This document shows positions 42,173 through 51,612 of a stretch of DNA of 64,000 nt, one piece after another (within the stretch, counting starts at the first letter, position 1; each line of letters starts with the position of its first letter). The notes below the pieces were generated by a model, which worked only from the letters and a program-made list of their open reading frames with translations, did no database searches and was not told where the DNA came from. The translations under genes were made by a program, and so were the position numbers. Origin of the DNA: Actinomycetota bacterium (GTDB taxonomy: Bacteria > Actinomycetota > Thermoleophilia > Gaiellales > F1-60-MAGs149); NCBI GenBank assembly GCA_026392355.1, contig JAPLCF010000028.1, positions 1 to 64,000 of the forward strand, written 5' to 3'.

Positions 42173-43444
42173 TCAGGCGAGCAGCAAGACCGGCTGCTCG
42201 AGCCGCTTCTTGAACGACTGCAACAGCGCTGCCCCGCCCGCACCGCTCGTCGCGCGGTGATCGCACGACAAGGTGACGGTCATGATCGGCCGCACGACAA
42301 CCTCTCCGTCGCGCACGACTGGGGTATCGACGGTGGCGCCGACGGCGAGAATCGCAGGCTCCGGCGGGTTAATGATCGCCATGAAACGCGTGACGCCAAA
42401 CATGCCGAGGTTGGAGACCGTGAACGTGCCACCCTCGATTTCGTCCTGCAGGAGGCGGCCGGCGCGGGCGCGCTCGGCGAGGTCCTGACTGGCCTTGGCG
42501 ATGTCGACGAGACTCTTATCGTCGGCATGGCGGATGACGGGGACGATCAGCCCCTCGTCGAGCGCCACGGCGACGCCGACGTTGGCGTGCGAGTGGTAGG
42601 CGAGTCCTTCGGCGACCCACGACCGGTGTACCTCGGGATGCTCGAGCAGCGCCAGCGCAGAGGCGCGGATGATCATGTCGGTGACGCTGATCTTGACCTC
42701 GCCCTCGAGCGCCGTGTTGAGGTCCTTGCGCAGCTCGAGCGCCTTCTCCATGTCGATCTGCGACTCGACGTAGAAGTGCGGGATCGGGCCGTTCGATTCG
42801 CCCATGCGCTGGGCGATCGCCTTGAGCATGCTGGAGGGCTTCTCGATGCGAGTCTCGTCAGCCAGTGCCGCCGGGACGGGCTTGGCCGGGGCCGGTGTCG
42901 GGCCCTTCGGCGCGGCGGTCTGCGGGGCGATGCCCTCGGCGCCAACCTTGCCGATCAGTTTCTCGACGTCGATCTTGACGATGCGGCCTTCGGGGCCAGA
43001 GCCCTTGCCCGCCAGTACGCGCAGGTCGATGCCGTTCTCGCTGGCAAGCTTGCGGGCGATCGGGCTGGCGCGCACCTCAGAAGCGGCGGTTGCGTTGGCA
43101 GCAGATACAGCTGCAGCAGCGGCGGGTCCATCGCCGGCAGGCGTAGCGGCCTCAGTCGGTGCGGCAGCAGGTGCGGCGGCCAGCATCTCAGCCGGTACCT
43201 CTTCCCCAGCCTCGCCCGTAACCGCGATCGGGGCGCCGAGCTCGGCCTCGGCGCCATCGGGCACGAGGATCTTCAGCAGCACGCCATCGTCGTAGGCGCT
43301 CAACTCCATCAGCGCCTTGTCGGTCTCGATCTCGGCCAGGACGTCGCCGTTTTGGAAGGCGTCGCCCTCTTTGACGACCCAGCGCGCAATCGTGCCGCGC
43401 TCCATCGTGTCGGACAGGCGGGGCATCACGAGTTCGTCGGCCAT
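42173..43444 (-). CDS. pdhC: Dihydrolipoamide acetyltransferase, pyruvate dehydrogenase E2
   Basis: 423 residues. One lipoyl domain (1-75, with lipoyl Lys in EIETDKALMELS), an Ala/Pro linker, the E3-binding segment ASPIARKLASENGIDLRVLA (about 128-165), another linker, and the catalytic domain (about 195-423). The active-site motif, normally DHRxxDG, reads SCDHRATSGAG, so His is kept and the usual Asp is Ser. It overlaps the E1beta stop by one base. Confidence 0.92.
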   Translation of the reverse strand: MADELVMPRLSDTMERGTIARWVVKEGDAFQNGDVLAEIETDKALMELSAYDDGVLLKILVPDGAEAELGAPIAVTGEAGEEVPAEMLAAAPAAAPTEAATPAGDGPAAAAAVSAANATAASEVRASPIARKLASENGIDLRVLAGKGSGPEGRIVKIDVEKLIGKVGAEGIAPQTAAPKGPTPAPAKPVPAALADETRIEKPSSMLKAIAQRMGESNGPIPHFYVESQIDMEKALELRKDLNTALEGEVKISVTDMIIRASALALLEHPEVHRSWVAEGLAYHSHANVGVAVALDEGLIVPVIRHADDKSLVDIAKASQDLAERARAGRLLQDEIEGGTFTVSNLGMFGVTRFMAIINPPEPAILAVGATVDTPVVRDGEVVVRPIMTVTLSCDHRATSGAGGAALLQSFKKRLEQPVLLLA

Positions 43445-44445
43445 CAGGCGTCCACCAATCCGCAGTCGGCGAGCAGCCGTCGTGCGGCCGCTCCGATCTT
43501 GTCTTCCTGGGCCAGCGCCGCCAGCTCCAGGTTCTTGGCGTAGGGCATCGGGGCCTCGGCACCGCCGACGCGCTCAACCGGCGCATCGAGCTCGTCGAAG
43601 CAGGCGCGGTGCAGCCGCGCGGCGATCTCGGCGCCGATGCCGAAGGTCGCCCAGCCCTCCTCGGCCACCAGTGCGCGGGTCGTCTTCTTGACGCTCGCGA
43701 TGCAGGTATCGATGTCGAGCGGGCGCAGCGAGCGCAGGTCGATGACCTCGACGGAGATGCCGTCCTGCAGGAAGCGGTCGGCGATGTTGAGCGCGCGGCG
43801 CACGGTGTACGAGTGCGCGATGATCGTCAGGTCGGTGCCCTCGCGGACCACGTTGGCCAGGCCGAACGGGACGGTGATGTCCGTCCCCTCCTCCGGCACC
43901 TCGCCGGTGAGGTTGTAGAGCACGAGATTCTCGACGAACAGCACGGGGTCGTCGTCGCGGATCGCGGTCTTGAGCATGCCGTAGGCGTCCCACGGGTTCG
44001 ACGGGGCGACGACCTTGAGGCCCGGCACGTGCGCGAACCACGCCTCGAGGCTCTGCGAGTGCTGCGCCGTCAGCTGCGCACCGGCACCACCGGGCGTGCG
44101 GATCACCATCGGCACGCCGACCTTGCCGCCGAACATCGAGCGCACCTTGGCGGCGTGGTTCACGACCATGTCCATGGCGGGCACGATGAAGTTGATCGTC
44201 ATGATCTCCACGACGGGGCGCAGGCCGATCATCGCTGCGCCGACACCGGCGCCGACGAAGCCCTCCTCGGAGATCGGCGTCTCGCGCACGCGCTTACCGC
44301 CGTACTTGGCCCAGAGGCCGGCCGTCACCTTGTAGGAGCCCTCGAAGCGGCCGATCTCCTCGCCCATCAGGAACACGTTCGGGTCGCGCGCCAGCTCCTC
44401 GTCGAGGGCACGGCGCAGCGCCTCGCGGTACGTCATTTCCGCCAA
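43444..44445 (-). CDS. pdhB: Pyruvate dehydrogenase E1 component, beta subunit
   Basis: 333 residues. Typical E1beta transketolase-like chain: MTYREALRRALDEELARDPNVFLMGEEIG, here seen in pieces, then ETPISEEGFVGAGVGAAM, GAQLTAQHSQSLEAWFAHVPG and EVIDLRSLRPLDIDT. With E1alpha it decarboxylates pyruvate (or another 2-oxo acid) using thiamine diphosphate. It overlaps the E1alpha gene by 13 bp. Confidence 0.95.
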   Translation of the reverse strand: MAEMTYREALRRALDEELARDPNVFLMGEEIGRFEGSYKVTAGLWAKYGGKRVRETPISEEGFVGAGVGAAMIGLRPVVEIMTINFIVPAMDMVVNHAAKVRSMFGGKVGVPMVIRTPGGAGAQLTAQHSQSLEAWFAHVPGLKVVAPSNPWDAYGMLKTAIRDDDPVLFVENLVLYNLTGEVPEEGTDITVPFGLANVVREGTDLTIIAHSYTVRRALNIADRFLQDGISVEVIDLRSLRPLDIDTCIASVKKTTRALVAEEGWATFGIGAEIAARLHRACFDELDAPVERVGGAEAPMPYAKNLELAALAQEDKIGAAARRLLADCGLVDA

Positions 44446-45506
44446 TGCTTCGTCCCCTCCCGCTCGCCGAACGGACCGGCCTGGTCCATGTGGACGAACT
44501 GCTCCTCCCAGCCGGGTGCGTACACGTGCGTGTAGAGCCCGTCGGGGTCTGGCACCGGCGCGCTGGCGGCCTCGGAGATCGCCTCGGAGATCTCCTGGGC
44601 CACGTCCTTGCGCATCGCCGCAAGTGCCTCCTCATCGAGCACGCCGCGGTCCATCAGGATGGCTGCGTAGCGCACGATCGGATCGCGCTCCTTCCACGCC
44701 TCGACCTCGTCGGGCGAGCGGTAGACCTTGCCGGCGTCGGCCACTGAGTGGCCGCGCCAGCGGTACGTCATCGTCTCGATCAGTGCCGGCTTGCGCTCGT
44801 CGCGGGCGCGGCGCATCAGGCGGTCCGTCGCGAACCAGACCTCCTCGACGTCGTTGCCGTCGACGCGCTCGCCGTGGATGCGGTACGCCGCGGCGCGCTT
44901 GTAGATCTCGGGCTCGGCCGAGGCCTGCTCGACGTTCGTGCCCATGCCGTACTGGTTGTTGATCACCTGGAAGACGATCGGCAGGTTCCAGATCTCGGCC
45001 AGGTTGAGCGCCTCGTGAAACGCGCCCGTGTTGGTCGCGCCGTCGCCGAGCTGGCAGAGCACCGCGGCCGACTCGTCGCGATAGTCGAGCGCGAGCGCCG
45101 CACCAACCGCGATCGGCAGGTGCCCACCGACGATGCCCCAGCCGCCGAGGAAGTGCCGCTCCACGTCGAGCATGTGCATCGAGCCGCCATAGCCACCGGC
45201 CACGCCCGTTGCGCGCCCGAACAGCTCGGCCATCACGGCGGCGGGCGGCGAGCCGACGGCCAGCGCCGTGCCGTGATCGCGGTACGACGTGAACACGTAG
45301 TCGTCATCCGTCAGCGGATCGATCGCGCCGACGTTCGACGCCTCCTCGCCGATCGCCAAATGGCAGTAGCCACCAATGCGGGCGCGCGTGTACTGCTCCT
45401 CCGCACGCTCCTCGAAACGACGGATCAGGATCATCCCGCGGAGCACCGCGAGAGCATGCTCCGGCGCGAGCGTACGCGCCTCTTGCGCTTTTTCAGCCTT
45501 GGACAT
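44433..45506 (-). CDS. pdhA: Pyruvate dehydrogenase E1 component, alpha subunit
   Basis: 357 residues. HLAIGEEASNVGA, the thiamine-diphosphate motif GDGATNTGAFHEALNLAEIW followed by INNQYGMGT, and YRWRGHSVADAGK identify a PDH/acetoin dehydrogenase-type E1alpha. First gene of the operon E1alpha-E1beta-E2. The GYGGSMHM segment and the single-lipoyl E2 also fit acetoin dehydrogenase, but the context gives no acetoin genes. Confidence 0.94.
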   Translation of the reverse strand: MSKAEKAQEARTLAPEHALAVLRGMILIRRFEERAEEQYTRARIGGYCHLAIGEEASNVGAIDPLTDDDYVFTSYRDHGTALAVGSPPAAVMAELFGRATGVAGGYGGSMHMLDVERHFLGGWGIVGGHLPIAVGAALALDYRDESAAVLCQLGDGATNTGAFHEALNLAEIWNLPIVFQVINNQYGMGTNVEQASAEPEIYKRAAAYRIHGERVDGNDVEEVWFATDRLMRRARDERKPALIETMTYRWRGHSVADAGKVYRSPDEVEAWKERDPIVRYAAILMDRGVLDEEALAAMRKDVAQEISEAISEAASAPVPDPDGLYTHVYAPGWEEQFVHMDQAGPFGEREGTKHWRK

Positions 45507-45719
45507 TCAGTTACCCATCAACCCGGGTGGGTTGATTCCCTGCCGGGAGAGTAGCGCGGGTCGACACTCAGAAGAGCGCTGTGAACATTGCCGGTACCCA
45601 CAAACGCAGATTAACCGGGGGTCCCTCCTCGAACGTCGCAAAGCGTTCTCGCATGCCTCAGCATGGGACTGACGCGCAGCGTCCGGCCGTCTTTTGGATC
45701 CGGGACAAGAACGCTCCGC

Positions 45720-45725
45720 TATAAT
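45720..45725 (+). promoter_or_regulatory. Consensus -10 TATAAT
   Basis: Perfect TATAAT in an AT-rich patch (45720-45733), 9 bases before an in-frame TTG at 45735. It lies inside the longest open frame (from ATG 45663), which argues that the longer start is wrong. Confidence 0.5.
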
Positions 45726-45734
45726 TATTACACC

Positions 45735-47264
45735 TTGCGTCGACTTTCCCGACCTTGCGTTTCCCGCTTGGCTTCTGCCGAGCGGGTACTCCTCGCAATG
45801 TTCTCGCTCGTCTCGCTCGCCGCCAGCACCGCCTTGTGGAGCTCGACCGGCTCCCTGCAGTCCCCTGAGCGTGGCGGTCTCTTGTTCACCCCACTGGCAA
45901 GATTTTCAGATCTAACCGACCTGATCGCATTTGCGGTATCAGGTTTCCCGTATGGGCGCGTGGTCGACGGAGTCGCGACGGGTGGACCGGCGTATCCGCC
46001 AGGCACGTTCGTTTTCATGCGCATTCTTGGAGAACTTTCCGAGGTAAGCGCTGTATACACAGTTGTCCTCATGGCGGGTGCCGCCGTGGCAGTGCTGGCC
46101 GGCCCTGTCTTGTGTGCTGCCTTCAATCGACGCAAGCGCTGGGCAGCGGCCACAATCGGCTTTTCGACGACGCTCCTAACCAGCTTCACCCTCGACTTCT
46201 ACGGCACGCTTCTGGTTGGTGTCTCCGCCGCGCTCTTACTGATACTTGCGATGTCGGTTCGATGGAATTCGATCTCACACATTGTCGGGATACCGATGAT
46301 GCTTGGTGCCTGCTACCCCATCGCCTTCGGCATTGATCGCATGAACCTCGATGTCATCGTTTTTGCACTCGTTGCCTTGGCAATCCTTCTGTTGAGGCGA
46401 GGAAATGGAAACTGGGCTGCAGCAGCGCTCGGAGCCGCTATCGCCATGAAGGTCTATCCGTTGTACTTCGCGGTCGCGGACGTCAACGATCGAGGACGTA
46501 CCGTGCGGCTACTTATCGCCGTGACCGCTGGAATCACCTTCACCCTCGCGGGGTTCATGACGATGCACTATTCGCCGTATGAAGCAAAAGGCGGGTTTGA
46601 CAACTCCATCGCCTTCTTCGAGGAGCACTACATCATTGGGTCGATCGGAATGGAACATAGCGGCTCACTCTTCACGGCAATCAAGATCACCTACCGGGAA
46701 AGTGTCAACACGAGCCTGCATCTGTTCGCGACTTCGATGTATTCGCATTGGAGGATGTGGTCTCCCGTAGCACTCGGGTCCTTGGCTGCACTCACGCTTA
46801 TCCTCCGATTGCCCCCCTGGTGTCGTCTGATGGTCATGACTTCCGCGTTGCTCGTACTGGCCCCCAGTTCTGGCATGTACCGCGCAACCATGGTCTTGAT
46901 CCCGGTGGCTATGTGGATGGGTTATCTGGCGCTTCGTGGTGGGCAGAAGCCGTCGACGCGGCTCGAGCTGCTACTCGCGGCGCTCATCGGAATTGGGCTA
47001 GCACCCCTGACGCTCTGGCGAGTCGCGGGATTCCCAGCGCCCAACGACATCACATCCGAATCACTGCTGGCGCCAATGATCTTCTCCGCGATCTTGATCA
47101 CCTCGTTGCTCGTAGGTCTGCAACAGCGCAATCGTCTCTTCGAATCAAGGCCTTACACCCTTAAGAGTTCAAAGACGGCGGCTTTGAATCACCTTTCTGG
47201 TCTTCAAGGGTCCACCAACCAGAACGAGCGTCACCGCACAGAAACTCGTTCAAACGCTATATGA
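45735..47264 (+). CDS. Multi-span membrane glycosyltransferase, GT87/DUF2029-like
   Basis: 509 residues if TTG 45735 is the start (533 from ATG 45663). About ten membrane segments. The block FGIDRMNLDVIVFALVALAI followed by GAAIAMKVYPLYFAVAD resembles the GT87 polyprenol-phosphate-mannose mannosyltransferases (the K-x-YP motif). It would transfer a sugar from a lipid carrier outside the membrane. The DNA is visibly less GC-rich than the preceding pdh genes, and it has a perfect TATAAT, which suggests transfer. Confidence 0.72.
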   Translation: MRRLSRPCVSRLASAERVLLAMFSLVSLAASTALWSSTGSLQSPERGGLLFTPLARFSDLTDLIAFAVSGFPYGRVVDGVATGGPAYPPGTFVFMRILGELSEVSAVYTVVLMAGAAVAVLAGPVLCAAFNRRKRWAAATIGFSTTLLTSFTLDFYGTLLVGVSAALLLILAMSVRWNSISHIVGIPMMLGACYPIAFGIDRMNLDVIVFALVALAILLLRRGNGNWAAAALGAAIAMKVYPLYFAVADVNDRGRTVRLLIAVTAGITFTLAGFMTMHYSPYEAKGGFDNSIAFFEEHYIIGSIGMEHSGSLFTAIKITYRESVNTSLHLFATSMYSHWRMWSPVALGSLAALTLILRLPPWCRLMVMTSALLVLAPSSGMYRATMVLIPVAMWMGYLALRGGQKPSTRLELLLAALIGIGLAPLTLWRVAGFPAPNDITSESLLAPMIFSAILITSLLVGLQQRNRLFESRPYTLKSSKTAALNHLSGLQGSTNQNERHRTETRSNAI

Positions 47265-47519
47265 GAAAGGCATTCATCCTGCCGCGGGCCGACGCGCTCC
47301 GGCAGACCAGCACGGTTTCGTCACCGAGTTTGGGCGACGGAAACATCGGGACCTCCCCGACGACCTTCGGACGTTTTCTTTCGTTGAATCACTACTCGGA
47401 AATAGCGACCGCCGAAGGTCGGCGTGCTGAAAATTGAGATTGAAACCTTTAGTGTTTAACGGTCATATCTCGGCTGCGGTCGTCGCGACCTCTCCGACGC
47501 TTCCATTACGGTTACGAGA
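47265..47519. other. AT-richer intergenic region before rfbF
   Basis: 255 bp without a supported gene. It holds an inverted pair (GACCTTCGG near 47365 and CCGAAGGTC near 47415) with a loop of about 45 bases, and at its end a TACGGT box at leaderless distance from rfbF. No RNA family recognised. Confidence 0.4.
47507..47512 (+). promoter_or_regulatory. Putative -10 box TACGGT, leaderless start of rfbF
   Basis: TACGGT ends 7 bases before the ATG at 47520 with no Shine-Dalgarno. It would start the rfbF-rfbG-fkbM-rfbH message. Confidence 0.45.
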
Positions 47520-48296
47520 ATGAAGGCAGTCCTCCTCGCCGGCGGTCTCGGAACGCGGCTCCGCGAGGAGACCGAATACCGCCCGAAGCCGATGGTGATG
47601 GTCGGTGGCCGCCCGATCCTATGGCACATCATGAAGAACTACTCGCACTTCGGCGTGCGCGACTTCGTGGTCTGTCTCGGCTATCAGGGCGATGTCATCC
47701 GCGACTACTTCCTCAACTACGAGGCGCGGATGAACGACTTCACCGTGCACCTCGGGAGCAAGCACTCTGTCGAGTACCACGACGTGCACGACGAGTCCGA
47801 CTGGGGTGTGACCCTGGCCGAGACCGGTGCCGAGACGATGACCGGCGGCCGTGTCTTCCGCGTCCAGAAGTACGTGCAGGGCGAGCGCTTCGTCGCCACC
47901 TACGGCGACGGACTTGCTGATGTACCAATCGACAAGGTGCTCGAGTTTCACAAGGCACACGGCAAGCTGGCCACCGTCACGACCGTGCGCCCCGTCTCGC
48001 GCTTCGGCGTGATGGACATCGCCGAGGATGGCACCGTCAACCAGTTCCGCGAGAAGCCGCAGGCCGACGGCTACGTCAATGCCGGCTTCTTCGTCTTCGA
48101 GCCGGAGATCTTCGATTACCTCGACGCCGATTGTGTGCTCGAGCAGGAGCCGCTCGCGCGCCTCGCCGCCGACGGGCAGTTGATGTCGTACCGCCACGAG
48201 GGCTGGTGGCAGCCGATGGATACCTACCGCGAGTTCCAGATGCTCAACGAGCTCTGGGACGCCGGCAATCCCCCGTGGAAGATGTGGAGCGAATGA
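47520..48296 (+). CDS. rfbF: Glucose-1-phosphate cytidylyltransferase
   Basis: 258 residues. The nucleotidyltransferase N-terminus MKAVLLAGGLGTRLREETE is followed by YRPKPMVMVGGRPILWHIMK, GYQGDVIRDYFLNYEARMND, TYGDGLADV and GYVNAGFFVFEPEIFDYLD, and EGWWQPMDTYRE near the C-terminus. It is full length for RfbF/AscA and makes CDP-glucose from CTP and glucose 1-phosphate, the first step to CDP-3,6-dideoxyhexoses. It overlaps the next gene as ATGA. Confidence 0.95.
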   Translation: MKAVLLAGGLGTRLREETEYRPKPMVMVGGRPILWHIMKNYSHFGVRDFVVCLGYQGDVIRDYFLNYEARMNDFTVHLGSKHSVEYHDVHDESDWGVTLAETGAETMTGGRVFRVQKYVQGERFVATYGDGLADVPIDKVLEFHKAHGKLATVTTVRPVSRFGVMDIAEDGTVNQFREKPQADGYVNAGFFVFEPEIFDYLDADCVLEQEPLARLAADGQLMSYRHEGWWQPMDTYREFQMLNELWDAGNPPWKMWSE

Positions 48297-49270
48297 GCAT
48301 CAACTGGTCTGATCGCCGCGTCTTCGTGACGGGCGCGACCGGCATGGTCGGCGCGCAGCTGTGCCGCTGGCTCGTCGACCAGGGCGCGTACGTCGCCGCC
48401 CTCGTGATGGACGACGACCCGCAGTCGGAGCTGATGCGCAGCGGCACGATCAACGAGATCGCCGTCGTCTCCGGCCGGCTCGAGGAGCGCGACGTCGTGG
48501 AGCGTGGCGTCCTGCAGCACGAGACCGACACCGTCTTCCACCTCGGCGCCCAGACGCTGGTCGGCCCCGCACACCACGCACCGCGCGCGACCTTCGAGGC
48601 CAACATCGCCGGCACCTGGAACCTGCTCGAGGCCTGCCGGCTGCACTCCCATCTCGTGGAGCGCGTCGTGATCGCCTCGTCCGATAAGGCCTACGGCGAG
48701 CAAGAACTGCCGTACACCGAGGACATGCCTCTTGAGGGCAGGCATCCGTACGAGGTCTCGAAGTCGTGCACCGACCTGATCTCCACCTGCTACGCCGAGA
48801 CCTACGGCGTGCCCGTCACGATCGCCCGCTGCGGCAACATCTACGGCGCCGGCGATCTGAACTGGAGCCGCATCGTGCCGGGCACCTTCCGCAGCCTGCT
48901 GCGCGGCGAGCAGCCCATCCTGCGCAGCGACGGGACGTTCCTGCGTGACTACATCCACGTCGATGACGTCGTCGGCTCGTACGTCGCGCTGGCCGAGCAC
49001 TGCCAGGAAGACGGCGTGCGCGGCAAGGGCTTCAACTTCTCCAACGAGCAGCCGCTCAGCGTGATGGACATCTACACGGCGTGCTGCGTGGCGGCCGGCC
49101 AGCCCGACGTCGAGCCGAAGATCCTGAACAAGGCGCAAGGCGAGATCAAAGACCAGTACCTGAATGCGGCCAAGGCACGTGATGTACTCGATTGGAAGCC
49201 CGCCGTGTCGCTCGAAGAAGGGCTCGCGCTCACCTTCGCGTGGTATCAGAACCTGCTGACAGCGCGGTAG
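48293..49270 (+). CDS. rfbG: CDP-glucose 4,6-dehydratase-like SDR
   Basis: 325 residues from ATG 48293. Rossmann motif VFVTGATGMVGAQLCRWL, HLGAQTLVG, ASSDKAYGEQ, the catalytic YEVSK and NIYGAGDLNWSRIVPG identify the RfbG/AscB family, which converts CDP-glucose to CDP-4-keto-6-deoxyglucose. It is slightly short (usual about 355). Position directly after rfbF supports the substrate. Confidence 0.9.
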   Translation: MSINWSDRRVFVTGATGMVGAQLCRWLVDQGAYVAALVMDDDPQSELMRSGTINEIAVVSGRLEERDVVERGVLQHETDTVFHLGAQTLVGPAHHAPRATFEANIAGTWNLLEACRLHSHLVERVVIASSDKAYGEQELPYTEDMPLEGRHPYEVSKSCTDLISTCYAETYGVPVTIARCGNIYGAGDLNWSRIVPGTFRSLLRGEQPILRSDGTFLRDYIHVDDVVGSYVALAEHCQEDGVRGKGFNFSNEQPLSVMDIYTACCVAAGQPDVEPKILNKAQGEIKDQYLNAAKARDVLDWKPAVSLEEGLALTFAWYQNLLTAR

Positions 49271-49287
49271 GAAAGGAGCCCGGATCC

Positions 49288-50241
49288 ATGCCACTCAGCA
49301 CTCGCATTCGCAAGGCGCTCGCAAGTCGTGTCACGAGCCACGGCCCCAAGGATCGAATCAGCCGAACGATTGTCGACCGTGCTGCTGGGCAGTACGGCTG
49401 CACCGTCTCCTACGGCAACGACACCGTAAGTGTTCGCCGTGGCAACGAGGTCGTCCGAATCAGCTCGAAAGACATGGTTCATGTACCGCACATCGCACGA
49501 GATTTTGATGTGTTCTTCTCCGCTGTGGATGCGGAAGACGTCCCACCCACGCAAATTGTCGACTACAGCACACCGAGGGTGCACCGCTACCGCCAACTCG
49601 ATCTCGACCTGCTCATTCCCTCGATGCAAGAGGCGATTGATGTCGATGCGGTTTACTGCCCGCACTCGTCACCTGCCGCCGGCGATGTCGTCTACGACCT
49701 TGGCGCGAACATCGGTGTCGTATCCATCTGGCTCGCACGGAAAGTGGGGGCCTCGGGTCGAGTGGTGTCATTCGAACCAGACCCGCAGAACTTCCGCTGT
49801 CTGACGAGCAATGTCACCACGGCCGGCCTCTCCAACATTGAGCCGATACCCGCCGCGTTGAGCGATGTCACTGGGACGGCGCCGTTCTTCTCGGAAGGGT
49901 CAATCGGGTCCGGATTCGAGAGTCTCCGTGCGGACTCAATGCTGCCGATGACATCGGGTGACAGAGTCGAAGTCCAGACGCTCACACTCGCGGACGCGTT
50001 CGAGCACTATGGCGTCCCGAAGTGGATGAAGATCGATATCGAAGGTGCCGAGCTTGAGCTATTGGAATCGGGTCTCACCGTACTCGCGGAAACAATGCCC
50101 CAGTTGGCGATCGAAACCGATCACCTTCGCGGCAGCAACACGACTGCTGCACGCGTGGAAGAGCTCCTGAAGTCCGTTGGATACAAGGTGACGACGGGCA
50201 GGGTCGGTGGGACGCAAATGACGTGGACCGTGTCGGCATGA
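49288..50241 (+). CDS. FkbM-family methyltransferase
   Basis: 317 residues from ATG 49288, with AAAGGAG 10 bases upstream. The N-terminal 130 residues are unrecognised. The methyltransferase core follows: [20 protein letters not shown] (SAM site), [16 protein letters not shown] and [18 protein letters not shown] (the FkbM IDIEG motif). It probably O-methylates a sugar of the surface glycan. It sits between rfbG and rfbH, overlaps rfbH as ATGA, and is less GC-rich than both neighbours, as if inserted in the operon. Confidence 0.88.
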   Translation: MPLSTRIRKALASRVTSHGPKDRISRTIVDRAAGQYGCTVSYGNDTVSVRRGNEVVRISSKDMVHVPHIARDFDVFFSAVDAEDVPPTQIVDYSTPRVHRYRQLDLDLLIPSMQEAIDVDAVYCPHSSPAAGDVVYDLGANIGVVSIWLARKVGASGRVVSFEPDPQNFRCLTSNVTTAGLSNIEPIPAALSDVTGTAPFFSEGSIGSGFESLRADSMLPMTSGDRVEVQTLTLADAFEHYGVPKWMKIDIEGAELELLESGLTVLAETMPQLAIETDHLRGSNTTAARVEELLKSVGYKVTTGRVGGTQMTWTVSA

Positions 50242-51548
50242 GTGAGCCCACCCGCAAGCAGATCGTCGACCTCTCCAAGGAGTGGTACGAGGCTGAGCAT
50301 CAGCCCAAGGAATTCCGCCCTGGCATCGACCCAGTCCCCGTCAGCGGGAAGGTCGTCGACAGTGCCGACATCGCGAACCTCGTCGAGGCATCGCTCGACG
50401 GGTGGCTCACGACGGGCCGCTTCGCCCGCGAGTTCGAGAAGAGCTTCGCCAAGAAGATCGGCACCCGCAGCGCGCTGCTCTGCAACTCGGGCTCGTCGGC
50501 CAACCTGCTCGCAATCTCAACGCTAACGTCGCCGCGGCTGCGCAAGCGCCGGATGGTCGAGGGCGACGAGGTGATCACGGCCGTCGCCGGGTTCCCGACG
50601 ACGGTGAATCCGATCCTGCAGAACCGCCTTCTCCCCGTGTTCGTGGACGTTGAGCTCGAGACCTACGACGCCACCGTCGAGGCCGTCGAGGCCGCGATCA
50701 CGCCGAAGACCAAGGCGATCTTCATGGTCCATACGCTCGGCAACCCGTTCGACGTCGTCAAGATGCGCGAGCTCGCCGACGCCCACGGCCTCTGGCTCAT
50801 CGAGGACACCTGCGACGCGATTGGCGGCTCGATCCACGGCCAGAACGTCGGCACCGTCGGCGACCTGGCCACCGTCAGCTTCTACCCCGCCCACCACATC
50901 ACCATGGGCGAAGGCGGCGCGGTGCTCTCCCAGCGCCCGGCGCTGAAGAAAATCACCGAGTCCTTCCGCGACTGGGGCCGCGACTGCTGGTGCGAGCCGG
51001 GCAAGGACAACACCTGCGGCAAGCGCTTCGACTGGCAGCTCGGCGAGCTGCCAGTCGGCTACGACCACAAGTACACGTACAGCCACATCGGCTACAACCT
51101 CAAGGTCACCGACATGCAGGCTGCCATCGGCGTCTCGCAGCTCAAGAAACTTGACGGCTTCGTCGAGGCCCGCCGCAGGAACTGGGAGTACCTCCACAAG
51201 GCACTGAAGCCTTACGAGGAGCACTTCCACCTGCCCCGCGCCACGAAGGGCAGCGAGCCGTCCTGGTTCGGCTTCGCCCTCACGATCCGCAAGGACTCGC
51301 CGATCAGCCGCGACAAGCTCGTCCGCTTCCTCGACGAGCGCAAGATCGGCACGCGACTGCTCTTCGGCGGCAACCTGCTGCGCCAGCCGGCCTACATCGG
51401 CGTGCCGCACCGCGTCCACGGATCGCTCGACAACGCGAACCTGATCACCGAAGGCACCTTCTGGATCGGCGTCTGGCCCGGGCTCACCAAGCCGATGCTC
51501 GACTACATGGTGGAGTCGATCGGTGACTTCCTTGACGCGAGACACTGA
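50238..51548 (+). CDS. rfbH: CDP-4-keto-6-deoxy-D-glucose-3-dehydrase (RfbH/E1)
   Basis: 436 residues. It belongs to the DegT aminotransferase fold, but the PLP lysine is replaced by His in [16 protein letters not shown], the hallmark of the E1 dehydrase. A [2Fe-2S] binding region is visible ([17 protein letters not shown]). It removes the C3 hydroxyl of CDP-4-keto-6-deoxyglucose with PMP and electrons from an E3 reductase. No E3 gene was seen in the window. End product should be CDP-4-keto-3,6-dideoxyglucose. Confidence 0.94.
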   Translation: MSEPTRKQIVDLSKEWYEAEHQPKEFRPGIDPVPVSGKVVDSADIANLVEASLDGWLTTGRFAREFEKSFAKKIGTRSALLCNSGSSANLLAISTLTSPRLRKRRMVEGDEVITAVAGFPTTVNPILQNRLLPVFVDVELETYDATVEAVEAAITPKTKAIFMVHTLGNPFDVVKMRELADAHGLWLIEDTCDAIGGSIHGQNVGTVGDLATVSFYPAHHITMGEGGAVLSQRPALKKITESFRDWGRDCWCEPGKDNTCGKRFDWQLGELPVGYDHKYTYSHIGYNLKVTDMQAAIGVSQLKKLDGFVEARRRNWEYLHKALKPYEEHFHLPRATKGSEPSWFGFALTIRKDSPISRDKLVRFLDERKIGTRLLFGGNLLRQPAYIGVPHRVHGSLDNANLITEGTFWIGVWPGLTKPMLDYMVESIGDFLDARH

Positions 51549-51609
51549 ACAACACAAGAGCACGCGAACGTGCCGAGATCTTACCTACCGTCGGTGCAAA
51601 CGTTGTTCA
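51546..51609. terminator. Nested inverted repeats between convergent operons
   Basis: TGAACAAC at 51546-51553 (overlapping the rfbH stop) is complementary to GTTGTTCA at 51602-51609, just before the facing gene ends. Between them GCACG-CGAA-CGTGC (51560-51573) forms a tight tetraloop hairpin. The position fits a shared terminator, though stems are short. Confidence 0.4.
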
Positions 51610-51612
51610 AAC

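Noticed and set aside
45663-45734. ATG 45663 as start of the GT87-like gene
   Set aside because: A perfect TATAAT lies inside this stretch, and the N-terminal 24 residues look non-membrane and unremarkable. TTG 45735 fits the promoter better. Not proven.
47365-47425. Inverted pair GACCTTCGG/CCGAAGGTC as a riboswitch or terminator
   Set aside because: The loop of about 45 bases is long, no known RNA family pattern was seen, and the preceding gene ends 100 bp away.
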